Positions 1-8,000 of a stretch of 15,152 nucleotides of DNA are shown piece by piece; position 1 is the first letter of the stretch, and the number at the start of each line of letters is the position of its first letter. The position numbers and the translations under genes are program-made. The notes beneath the pieces were generated by a model. It had not been told where the DNA came from, made no database searches, and saw only the letters and a program-made list of their open reading frames with translations. Source of the stretch: PFJX01 sp964646585 (GTDB taxonomy: Bacteria; Pseudomonadota; Gammaproteobacteria; Burkholderiales; Thiobacillaceae); the NCBI GenBank assembly GCA_964646585.1, contig CAZYEY010000176.1, positions 1 through 15,152 of the forward strand. The letters run 5' to 3'.

Positions 1-563
1 GCAAAGCCCATGAAGGCCAGGGACAAGAGGCCCGCCAGCATCAGGGACAGGGCGGTGCCCTGGACCACGTTGGGCACGCGGGCCAGATTCAGGCGCTCCC
101 GCAGGCCGGCCATGAGCAGGAGGGCCAGGGTGAAACCAGCCCCGCCGGCGAACGCGAAGGCCAGAGCCTGGGTGAAGCTGTATTCCCGGGCGGTCTGGAA
201 CAGGGCCACCCCCAGCACCGCGCAGTTGGTGGTGATGAGGGGCAGGTAGATCCCCAGAGCGCGGAACAGGGCCGGGCTGTGCTTCTTCAGGAACATCTCC
301 ACCAGTTGCACTGCCGAGGCGATGAGGACGATGTAGGCGATGAGGCGCAGGAACTCCAGATGGAAGGCAGTCACCAGCCAGTTGAGACCGAAGGCGCACA
401 GGCTGGCCACCAGCATGACGAAGGTGGTGGCCGCCCCCATGGGCAGGGCGGTGTTGAGCCGCGCCGAAACTCCCAGGATGGGACACAGGCCCAGAAACAT
501 GGCCAGCACCAGGTTGTTGGCCAACAGGGTGCCGATGAAGATCTGGGACAGGGATTCAGACAT
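1..563 (-). CDS. rnfA: RnfA, ion-translocating ferredoxin:NAD+ oxidoreductase subunit A (3' end cut by window)
   Basis: Integral membrane subunit of the Rnf complex. With its paralogue RnfE it forms the inverted pair of membrane proteins at the core of the complex. About 187 codons are visible and the frame is open to the window edge. The E. coli homologue RsxA has 193 residues, so only about five or six residues are missing. The protein starts MSESLSQIF and contains the family segments LGLCPILGVS, ITTNCAVLGVAL and, at the end, SLAFMGFA. These closely match RsxA, including the conserved Cys in each half (GLCP and TNCAVLG). An ATG six bases further upstream is possible, but GGAGG lies nine bases before the chosen ATG and only three before the other. 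The gene overlaps the end of rnfE by 8 bases, so translation is probably coupled. Identification is firm. Confidence 0.95.
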   Translation of the reverse strand, partial: MSESLSQIFIGTLLANNLVLAMFLGLCPILGVSARLNTALPMGAATTFVMLVASLCAFGLNWLVTAFHLEFLRLIAYIVLIASAVQLVEMFLKKHSPALFRALGIYLPLITTNCAVLGVALFQTAREYSFTQALAFAFAGGAGFTLALLLMAGLRERLNLARVPNVVQGTALSLMLAGLLSLAFMGF

Positions 564-1215
564 GGGCATGGCCCTCCGCCGGCTTGACCCGGGCGGCATC
601 CCGCTTGCGGCTGTCGAGCCAGTTGAACAGCAGGAGCCAGGCGCCCAGCACGAAGAAGCCGCCGGGAGGCAGCACCATCACCACCCAGGGCTGGAAGTCG
701 GGCCCGAACAGGCTGAAGCCGAACAGCTTGCCGGCGCCCAGGATCTCCCGCACCGCTCCCAGGGCGAAGAGGCCGATGGTGAAGCCGGCCCCCATGCCCA
801 GCGCATTGAGCACCGCCCGGGTCGGGGGGTTTCTGGAGGCGTGGGCTTCGGCCCGGCCCAGGATGATGCAATTCACCACGATGAGCTGGATGAAGGCCCC
901 CAGGGCATCGTAGACCGCCAGGCTGATGGCCTGGATCAGGTAGTCCACCACTGTCACGAAGGTGGCGATGATGAGGATGTAGGTGGCGATGCGCACTTCC
1001 TTGGGGATGAGGCTGCGCAACAGGGACACCAGCAGGGCGGAACAGGTCAGCACGAAGGTGGTGGCCAGGCCCATGCTCAGGGCGTTCATGGCCGATACGG
1101 AGACGGCCAGCACCGGACACATGCCCAGCACCATGACAAACACCGGGTTCTGCTTCCAGACGCCTTCCAGCAGTTCTTCCAGGTTGGAGAGTTGCTTCTG
1201 CCCAGGGATCGCCAT
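556..1215 (-). CDS. rnfE: RnfE, ion-translocating ferredoxin:NAD+ oxidoreductase subunit E
   Basis: Membrane subunit of Rnf and paralogue of RnfA. The 219 residues have about six hydrophobic segments. Family signatures are NPVFVMVLGMCPVLAVS near residues 23-39 and LIVVNCIILGRAEAHASRN near 111-129, with the conserved Cys in each half. The hydrophilic tail is short and ends in a His-containing stretch (EGHAHV). The length is normal for RnfE (about 210-230 residues). The start ATG lies one base after the TGA of rnfG and the stop overlaps the start of rnfA, so the gene is translated as part of the chain. RnfE and RnfA are alike, but the RAEAHASRN segment is typical of RnfE. Confidence 0.95.
   Translation of the reverse strand: MAIPGQKQLSNLEELLEGVWKQNPVFVMVLGMCPVLAVSVSAMNALSMGLATTFVLTCSALLVSLLRSLIPKEVRIATYILIIATFVTVVDYLIQAISLAVYDALGAFIQLIVVNCIILGRAEAHASRNPPTRAVLNALGMGAGFTIGLFALGAVREILGAGKLFGFSLFGPDFQPWVVMVLPPGGFFVLGAWLLLFNWLDSRKRDAARVKPAEGHAHV
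573..577 (-). promoter_or_regulatory. Ribosome binding site of rnfA
   Basis: The minus strand reads GGAGG here, inside the 3' end of rnfE. It is nine bases before the ATG at 563 and three before the ATG at 569, which favours the shorter rnfA start. Confidence 0.6.
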
Positions 1216-1216
1216 G

Positions 1217-1894
1217 TCAGGTTCCCTTCATCAGTTTGTCCAGGTTGGGGACCAAGCGCGGCAGCAAGCGCTGGGCGCTGTCGTTGATGCCCCGGCCCAC
1301 CGCCTTGGAAGTGACCGTGGCGCCGGCGATGGCGTCGATCTCCCAGGCGTTCTGCTTGCTGCCGTGCTTCACCACCCTGATGGCGTTGGCCAAACCTTTC
1401 AGGTCGGCGGCCAGCTTCGCGTCCAGGGCCTCGAAGTTCTTCAGGAAAGCCTGGTCGGTATAGATCTTGTCGCCGATGCCTGGGGTCTCCCGCATGGATA
1501 CCACGCCCAGGCCGGTGATGGCCTGCCTGGCGGGGTCATAGGCGAACATCACCCGCACGGTGTCGGCGTAGCCCTTGGCGACGCCCTCGGCGGCGATGCC
1601 GGCGAGGGCGCCGGCCCGGTCGTAGGCGGCATAGAACTTCACCGCCCCCTCCGGCAGTGGGGCGCCGGCGGGCTGGATGCCGGCGGCGGTGGCCACATAC
1701 TCGTCCACCTTGGCGGCGCCCGGGATGACCTTGAACACCGCCCGCTCCAGGGCGATCTTCTTGTTGGCGTTCACCGCGTCCAGGGTGCCTTCATAAGCCG
1801 TGACGATGAGCACGCCGCAAATGGTGGCCACCAGGCCCAGGGTGCGGATCATGGCCGCGCTGGGAGTGGCGGGCTGGATGAGCGCATCGCTCAT
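1217..1894 (-). CDS. rnfG: RnfG, FMN-carrying subunit of the Rnf complex
   Basis: The protein has 225 residues: one N-terminal membrane anchor (about residues 15-35) and a periplasmic FMN-binding domain. It shows the RnfG motif RETPGIGDKI (135-144) and the flavinylation motif DAIAGAT (187-193). T193 is the expected residue for covalent FMN attached by an ApbE-type flavin transferase. The consensus D-x-x-(S/T)-G-A-T usually has Ser or Thr at the fourth position and here it is Ala190, a mild deviation. The ATG is embedded in the rnfD stop (ATGA), which fixes the start. A much longer open frame extends upstream but only shadows rnfD. No apbE gene is visible in this window, so the modifying enzyme must be encoded elsewhere. 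Confidence 0.94.
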   Translation of the reverse strand: MSDALIQPATPSAAMIRTLGLVATICGVLIVTAYEGTLDAVNANKKIALERAVFKVIPGAAKVDEYVATAAGIQPAGAPLPEGAVKFYAAYDRAGALAGIAAEGVAKGYADTVRVMFAYDPARQAITGLGVVSMRETPGIGDKIYTDQAFLKNFEALDAKLAADLKGLANAIRVVKHGSKQNAWEIDAIAGATVTSKAVGRGINDSAQRLLPRLVPNLDKLMKGT

Positions 1895-2934
1895 GGCGTC
1901 TTCCCCTTCGCCGCGCCGAACACCCGGGGCTGACACACCTGGTCGATGAGGGGCGCCAGGGCGTTGCCGATGAGGATGGCGTACATCACCCCCTCGGTGA
2001 GGCCGCCCAGGTAGCGGATCATGACCGTCACCACGCCGATGAGGGCGCCATAGATCCACACCCCCAGGGGCGTCACCGGCGAGGTGGCCATGTCGGTGGC
2101 CATGAACACGGCGCCGAGGATGAGGCCGCCGGAGAGGACCGAGAACAAAGGGTCGGGATAGCGGCCGTCGGCGAGATGGAAGATCAGGGCGGTCAGCGCC
2201 GCGCTGCCCAGCACCGCCACCGGAATGCGCCAATCCAGGAACTTGCGGGCGGCGAGATAGAGGCCGCAGACCAGGATGAGGAGGGCCGAGGTCTCCCCCG
2301 CCGAGGCAGTGACCGCGCCACTGAGGAAATCCGTGGGCGTGGCCAGCACGTTCTCGAACTTCCAGCGGGCCAGGGGGGTGGCGCCGGTGAAGCCGTCCAC
2401 GGCCTTCTTCGCCCAGTCGGCGATGTCCGGCGGAATCATGAAAGGCGGGGTGAAAGTGGTGGGCACGAACTCGCTGAAGCGGTTGGGGGCGTAGGCCGGC
2501 ACCCAGGTGGTGATGGCCACTGGAAAGGCGGCCTGGACGAAGGCCCGGCCCACCAGGGCCGGGTTCAGCACGTTGAAGCCGATGCCGCCGAACAGGGCCT
2601 TGCCCAGGGCGATGGCGACGAAGCCGGCCACGGCGCCCATCCACAGGGGGAAGGCGGGTGGCAGGGACAGGGCCAGCAAGAGGCCGGTGATGGCGGCCGA
2701 CCAGTCCGACAGCGTGCTGGCCGTGCCCGCCAGGCGGTTGAACAGGCGCTCGGACAAGAGGCAGGTGGCCGTCACCGTGACGATCAGGGCCAGGACCGAC
2801 AGGCCATACTGCCAGATCGAGAAGGCAGCCACGGGCAGGAGCGCCAGCACCACGTGGAACATGATGCGTTCCACGCTGTTGCCCTTCACCACGTGGGGCG
2901 AAGTGCGCAGTTCCAGGCGTAGAGGTTGGTTCAT
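1891..2934 (-). CDS. rnfD: RnfD, FMN-carrying membrane subunit of the Rnf complex
   Basis: A 347-residue polytopic membrane protein of the NqrB/RnfD family, the usual length. The N-terminus has the conserved SPHVVKGNSVERIM (12-25). The covalent FMN motif DGFTGAT is at 180-186, with T186 as the expected acceptor. Further family segments are GKALFGGIGFNVLNPALVGRAF near 111-132 (with the conserved NPAL) and FMATDMATSPVTPLG near 277-291. In Rnf this subunit passes electrons through the membrane and is linked to ion movement. The start is six bases after the stop of the unknown gene and the stop overlaps the rnfG start as ATGA. No strong Shine-Dalgarno sequence is seen before the start, so translation may depend on coupling to the gene upstream. 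Confidence 0.96.
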   Translation of the reverse strand: MNQPLRLELRTSPHVVKGNSVERIMFHVVLALLPVAAFSIWQYGLSVLALIVTVTATCLLSERLFNRLAGTASTLSDWSAAITGLLLALSLPPAFPLWMGAVAGFVAIALGKALFGGIGFNVLNPALVGRAFVQAAFPVAITTWVPAYAPNRFSEFVPTTFTPPFMIPPDIADWAKKAVDGFTGATPLARWKFENVLATPTDFLSGAVTASAGETSALLILVCGLYLAARKFLDWRIPVAVLGSAALTALIFHLADGRYPDPLFSVLSGGLILGAVFMATDMATSPVTPLGVWIYGALIGVVTVMIRYLGGLTEGVMYAILIGNALAPLIDQVCQPRVFGAAKGKTP

Positions 2935-2940
2935 GGCGAA

Positions 2941-3603
2941 TCAGGCGTGGCGGAGGGTGGAAGGGCGTGCCCCATCGTACTCCTTCTGCCGGCTGCCACC
3001 GTGGGCCGCCTCCACCCCGTCCCAGGCCCGCAGGACCCGGTCCAGTTCCCGGGGAGACAGGCGGCGGCCCAGCTCCGGGGCCAGGCGGTCGGACAGCTTG
3101 CGGCAGCAGGCATGGAAGCGGCCGTAGACCGGATCGCACTCGCCCTCAGCCAGGAAGCCGCACTCTCCCCCGGCCAGGTGGCGGGCCGCCCGGTCCGCCA
3201 GGCTGTCGTGGATGTAGAACAGCTCGGGAAAATGGAAGTGCAGGTACTTGGAAGCCAGGGACCGGGCCTCCGCTTCGGGCAGGTCGGCGAACACGTCCAT
3301 CACCCGTTTGTGGGTCTCCAGCAATCGCCAGCCCTCCAGTTCCTCGGCGGTGGCCAGGGTGCAGAACCAGTGGTCCACCGGGGACTTGACCAGGGCGTGG
3401 GCGCCCCGCTCCGGCGAGAAGCCCGGGCCGCCGCCGTATTCTGCGTAGAGCCGGCCGATGTGGCGCAGCTTGTCGGCGACGATCTCGTCTTGGAGATGAT
3501 GCCGGTTGAAAAAGCACAACTCATACAGGGCCCGGGTGCGGGGGTCCAGGATGGACCGGGTCAGGACGTCGGCGACGAATTCGCGGGTCAAGGTGGGTTT
3601 CAT
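2941..3603 (-). CDS. Unrecognised 220-residue soluble protein between rnfC and rnfD
   Basis: I do not recognise this gene and assign no function. It encodes 220 mostly polar residues, predicted soluble, with no signal peptide or membrane segment. The most distinctive block is SKYLHFHFPELFYIHDS at 118-134. The pattern S-K-x-L-H-F...P-x-x-F...D-S recalls a motif I associate with uncharacterised bacterial proteins. Other features are a rich set of His residues (H35, H36, H48, H69, H78 and others) and cysteines at 30, 81, 148, 156 and the pair 166-167 (FHACC). The Cys spacing does not fit a ferredoxin motif. It starts 35 bases after rnfC and stops six bases before rnfD, so it is within the rnf operon. 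The ATG has no clear Shine-Dalgarno sequence. Open frame and context make it a real gene. A role in Rnf assembly or regulation is only inferred from position. Confidence 0.85.
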   Translation of the reverse strand: MKPTLTREFVADVLTRSILDPRTRALYELCFFNRHHLQDEIVADKLRHIGRLYAEYGGGPGFSPERGAHALVKSPVDHWFCTLATAEELEGWRLLETHKRVMDVFADLPEAEARSLASKYLHFHFPELFYIHDSLADRAARHLAGGECGFLAEGECDPVYGRFHACCRKLSDRLAPELGRRLSPRELDRVLRAWDGVEAAHGGSRQKEYDGARPSTLRHA

Positions 3604-3638
3604 GATGGCAAGGGGGGATGAGGAATTCGGGGCGGGCG

Positions 3639-4985
3639 TCAGACCGACTTCTCCCGCAGGATGCCCTTGGCGACGCGGAACTGCTGGACCAGGGGGATGT
3701 GGGAGGGGCAGACATAGGTGCAGCAGCCGCACTCGAAGCAGTCGCCCAGGTGGTAGCGTTCGCCCATCAGCGCGTACTCCCGCTGACTGGCCAGCATGCC
3801 CAGCATGGAGGGATTGAGGCCCATGGGGCAGACGCGCACGCATTCGCCGCACTTGATGCAGGGATAGGTCTTGCGCGCCCTGCCGTCGTCCATGTGCCGC
3901 TTGTCGAACACCAGGATGCCGGACACGCCCTTGGTGACGGGCACGTCCAATGAGGCCACGGCCTGGCCCATCATGGGGCCGCCCAGGATGATCTCCCGCT
4001 CGCTGACATCCGGTGCGCCGGCCCATTCCAGCACGGTGCGCATGGGGGTGCCCAGGGGCACCCAGTAGTCGCCAGGCTTCTTGATGGCGGGACCGGTGAC
4101 GGTGACCACCCGTTCGGTGAGGCCCTGGCCGGCAGGCAGGATCTGGCCCAGCTGGGCCAGGGTGCCCACGTTGTTCACCACCACGCCCACGTGCATGGGC
4201 AGCTTGCCTGGGGGCACTTCCACGCCCAACAGGGCCTTGATGAGCATCTTCTCGGCACCCTGGGGGTATTTAGTCCGCACCACCTCCACGGTGATGTCGC
4301 CGTCGGCGGGCAGACATCTGCGGATGGCCGCCACGGCGTCCAGCTTGTTGTCCTCCACCCCGATGATGGCCCGCCGGGCACCGATGGCGCGCATGGCCAG
4401 GCGGGTACCCACCATCAGGTCATCCGGGTGCTCCAGCATGAGCTTGTGGTCGCAGGTGAGGTAGGGCTCGCACTCGCAGCCGTTGACGATGAGGGTGTGG
4501 ATCGGAAACTCCCCGGGCACGGACAGCTTGGCGTGACTGGGGAAGGTGGCGCCGCCCAGGCCCACCATGCCGGTATTCTGGATGGCCTGGATCAGGGCCT
4601 GGGGCGTCATGGCGTCCAGGTCCCGGGGCTCGCCCCAGCGGAGCTCCTGAGTCGAGGCTTCATACACCCGGATGACGATGGATTCCACCCAGGATCCCCG
4701 GGCGCTGGGCTTCAGCCCGATGGATTCGACGACGCCGTCGGCGGGGGCATGGATGGGGACCGACAGGAAGCCGTCGGCCCGGGCGATGGGTTGGCCGCGG
4801 ATGACCTCCTCGCCGGCCCTGACCAGGGGCACTGCCGGCTTACCGATGTGTTGCGCGAGGGGGAGGATCATGCGCGACGCGAACGGCATCCGACGGATCG
4901 GACTGCCGGCAGTGCTCTTGTGCCCGTCGGGATGGACCCCGCGCGGGAAAGTCTTGCGTCCGGAGAAGAGAGAGAAGAAGGCCAT
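3639..4985 (-). CDS. rnfC: RnfC, NADH-side iron-sulfur flavoprotein subunit of Rnf
   Basis: A 448-residue peripheral subunit related to the 51-kDa subunit of complex I, where NAD(H) and FMN bind. Visible signatures are the N-terminal GGVHP-like segment (FPRGVHPDGHK, 13-23), the glycine-rich nucleotide/FMN segment GMVGLGGATFPSHAKL (139-154) and VNGCECEPYLTCDH (167-180). Two [4Fe-4S] motifs follow: C376-x2-C379-x2-C382-x3-C386P and C416-x2-C419-x2-C422-x3-C426P. The protein stops soon after the second cluster. It therefore lacks the long Ala/Lys-rich C-terminal tail of the E. coli RsxC type and resembles the compact form. It lies 73 bases after the PFOR stop with a weak GGGGA ribosome site. Identification is firm. 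Confidence 0.96.
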   Translation of the reverse strand: MAFFSLFSGRKTFPRGVHPDGHKSTAGSPIRRMPFASRMILPLAQHIGKPAVPLVRAGEEVIRGQPIARADGFLSVPIHAPADGVVESIGLKPSARGSWVESIVIRVYEASTQELRWGEPRDLDAMTPQALIQAIQNTGMVGLGGATFPSHAKLSVPGEFPIHTLIVNGCECEPYLTCDHKLMLEHPDDLMVGTRLAMRAIGARRAIIGVEDNKLDAVAAIRRCLPADGDITVEVVRTKYPQGAEKMLIKALLGVEVPPGKLPMHVGVVVNNVGTLAQLGQILPAGQGLTERVVTVTGPAIKKPGDYWVPLGTPMRTVLEWAGAPDVSEREIILGGPMMGQAVASLDVPVTKGVSGILVFDKRHMDDGRARKTYPCIKCGECVRVCPMGLNPSMLGMLASQREYALMGERYHLGDCFECGCCTYVCPSHIPLVQQFRVAKGILREKSV

Positions 4986-5058
4986 GGTCAGGTTCCCCGG
5001 GAGGGGGATTGCCCACTCCCGGCGGCGTGATTCGTCCGTTGTCCCGGGCTGCCCTTTC

Positions 5059-8000
5059 TCAGTTGTATTTCGCGGCCCGGGCCAGCAACTTGTCGATGCC
5101 GGGCTCGCTCATGTTCCAGGGGGTGCCGGGGTGCAGGCAGCCGGCAGTGCACTTCTCGGCGGCCTTGACCAGGTCGGCGAATTTGTTGCCCTGGGGATTG
5201 ATGACGACGACTTTCTTGTCCGCGTTATAGGCAAAGGTCTTGGGCGCGAGCTTGGTGCACTCGTCGCAGGCCGTGCATTCCGGCGTGTCCACGTAGACCG
5301 GCTCGTAGCCATCCGGGCCGACGGTCCTGGCCTCAGGCGCGGCGGTGGCCGCCACCGAATCCGCAGGGATGCCGGCGCCGAAGCTGGCCAGGCTGGCGCT
5401 GATCCTGGAGAGCAGCTCGGCCCGGGCCTGCTGGGCGATGGCATCGAGATCCACGGCTTCCCGGTTGAGGCCGGCCACGTCCCGCAACTGCTGCCAGAAC
5501 TGCTGGCGCTCCTCGCAGGCATTGACCAGTTCGGCGGAGACGATGACCCGCATCAGGCGCTGCTGCTTGTCCACCGCCCAGATGTAGGGGAACCTGCCGT
5601 CCCGCTCGTCGGCGGGGAGCTTCAGGAATTCCGCCACGGGCACCATGTCGTCATTCCAGGTCTCCTGGGGCGCCTTGCGGAACTGCTTGGCGAAGCGGCC
5701 TTCGCTGAGGGCGAAGTCGGCGAAGGTGAAGGGCAATTCCATCTTCCGCTCGACGCCCTCCTCGTCCAGGTAGGCCAAGGCATACACCGGCCAATCGGCA
5801 TCGGGCTCCGGGTTGCCTTCCAGGCTCACGCACTCGCTGAATGTGGCGCCCGCGTCCGGATCGAAGCGGAACAGCGGGTAGGCGCGGGATTCCACCGCCA
5901 TCTTCGACTGCTCCACCGACCTGTCATCGCCGACGCCGTGTTCGGGCGGACACACCGCGTAGACGTTGAACAGGGCGGGCCTGCGGCTGTTGAGGCCGTC
6001 GATGTAGTTCTCGATCAAGTGGGTGGGGTGGGAGATGGCCCCCTGCATGACGTAGGCGGAACGGTGGGCCATGCCGATGAGGCTGATCTCCTTGCGGATC
6101 TCCTTCTTGCCGTGGTCCTTCCTGCCATAGGGCGACATGTCGGCCACCTGGCTGATGAAGCCGGAGGTGCAGGCCTGGCCGCCGGTGTTGGAATAGACCT
6201 GGGTGTCCACCACGAAGATCTTCACAGGCATCCCGGTCATCAGGGCCCGGGACAGGTTCTGGAAGCCGATGTCGTACATGGCGCCGTCGCCGCCGATGGC
6301 CACCACGGGCGGGCACAGCTTCCACTCCTCGTCCGAGAATTTCTCCCAGTTGAAGTAGGTGAACTGGGCGTCATGCTCGGCGGGGTTGTAGCCGCCAGCC
6401 AGCTCGATTTCCGCCATGCGCACGGCCTTGAAGCCATCGGCCATCTTGGCCATGTGGCCTTCGAACAGGCCCAGGGCCACAGAGGGGGAGTCCTGGAACA
6501 GGTGGGAGGTCCAAGGGAAGGGATAGGGACTGTAGGGAAAGGTGGAGCCCCACACGGAGGTGCAGCCGGTGGCGTTGACGATGCCCATCTCGGCGCGGCC
6601 GCGCCGGGTCGGACCCTCCACGTAACGCCAGCGCAGATCCTTCAGACGCGCCAGGAGCTGAGTGACCCATTTCAGCCATTGGGGGTCGATGGGGCGCACA
6701 TGGGCCTGCTGCTTGAGACTCTCGGACAGGTTGGCCAGGGTCAGGTCGTGGCCCTTGCTGGCCTCCACCGCGGCCAGCACGGCGCCGGTGTCGGACAGGT
6801 CCACGGTCTCGGTGAGCTTCATGCGCAGATGCTTCTCCAGACCGTCGATGAGGCCGTCCAGCTTCTTCACGAAGGCCGCGACGCGGGGCTGCATGAGGGC
6901 GGTGACGGTGGCGGTAAAGAGGTGAATGGCGGTCTTCTCGCCGCAGCCCAGGCAGGCGCCGTCGCCGCAGGCCATGGCGTTGTAGTTCTTCTTGTCCAGC
7001 AGCAGGGTGTCCAGGGCGCCGATCTTCTCGTCCAGATCGTCGATGCGGTTGTATTCCTTGGGCGTGGTAGGCAGGTCCAGCCAGAAACGCCAGTCGCGGC
7101 GCAACTGGTCGATGCTGTCCTGGGTCTGGGTCACCATTTTCAGGGCGTCGTCGTCACATACCTCCACGCACAGGGCGCAACCCTTGCAGGTGTAAGGATT
7201 GATGGTGATGGAGAAGAGGCCGCCGGTGCCCTTGTTCTTCTTCTCCTTGTTGGTCCAGTAAGGCTTGGTGGTGGCGAACTGGAACTCGCCAATCTCCCGC
7301 TCCAGGAGGTGGTATTCCTCTTCCATGGCCGCGTTGCCCTGATTCGGATCCTCGTGCATCGCGTCCTCGATGGCCTGCTTCAGCAGGGCGCGAACATCGA
7401 GGCCATCGCGATCCAGGGTTCCACGCAGCTTCTTCTCGATGTTGCGGGCGCCCTTGCGCAGGAAGCGGGTAGGCCGGCCGCCCATCTCGATGTTGCCGAT
7501 GGCGGTGGAGAGCACGTCGGCCACGGTGGACACCAGGCCGGGAATGGCAGAGTCGGGACACTGGGTGTAGCAATTGCCGCAGGCGGTGCAGTTCTCGGCG
7601 ACCCACACCGGATGCTCGAAGCGGATCTGGGTCATGTCCCGGTAGACGCCGGTGACGGCGGGCATCAGGGCCACGCCCATGAAGGGATCGGCCAGGTTGT
7701 CGGAGCCTTTGCCGGAAACATAGAAGTTGCCGGTCTGTTCCCAGAAACGGTGCACGTCGGCGGCTTTCATCAGCTTGCCCTCGTTCTCGGGCAGGCGCTT
7801 GAGCATGACGGGCAGAGAGACGGACAGCCTGGCGGCAGGCTGGCGGGCGCCCACCTTCTTCACCTCGGCGGGGATCTCGTGGATCTCGGTATAGCCCCGC
7901 TTCACCACGCGCAGGTTGTCATCGACCACCCGCTGGCCCTTCTTGCCGAACTTGTCCTTGAGCTGGTTCTCGATGGCCCTGAACAGGTGTTCCTCGGAGA

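Noticed and set aside
1895..3139. Long minus-strand open frame running upstream of rnfG (640 codons in all)
   Set aside because: Only the last 225 codons are RnfG. The upstream part is a Pro/Arg/Gly-rich shadow of rnfD and the unknown gene in another frame.
4986..5058. Possible terminator or promoter between the PFOR and rnfC
   Set aside because: The 73-base spacer has several CCGGG/CCCGG runs but no convincing stem with a T run and no clear promoter. It seems to be an ordinary intra-operon gap.
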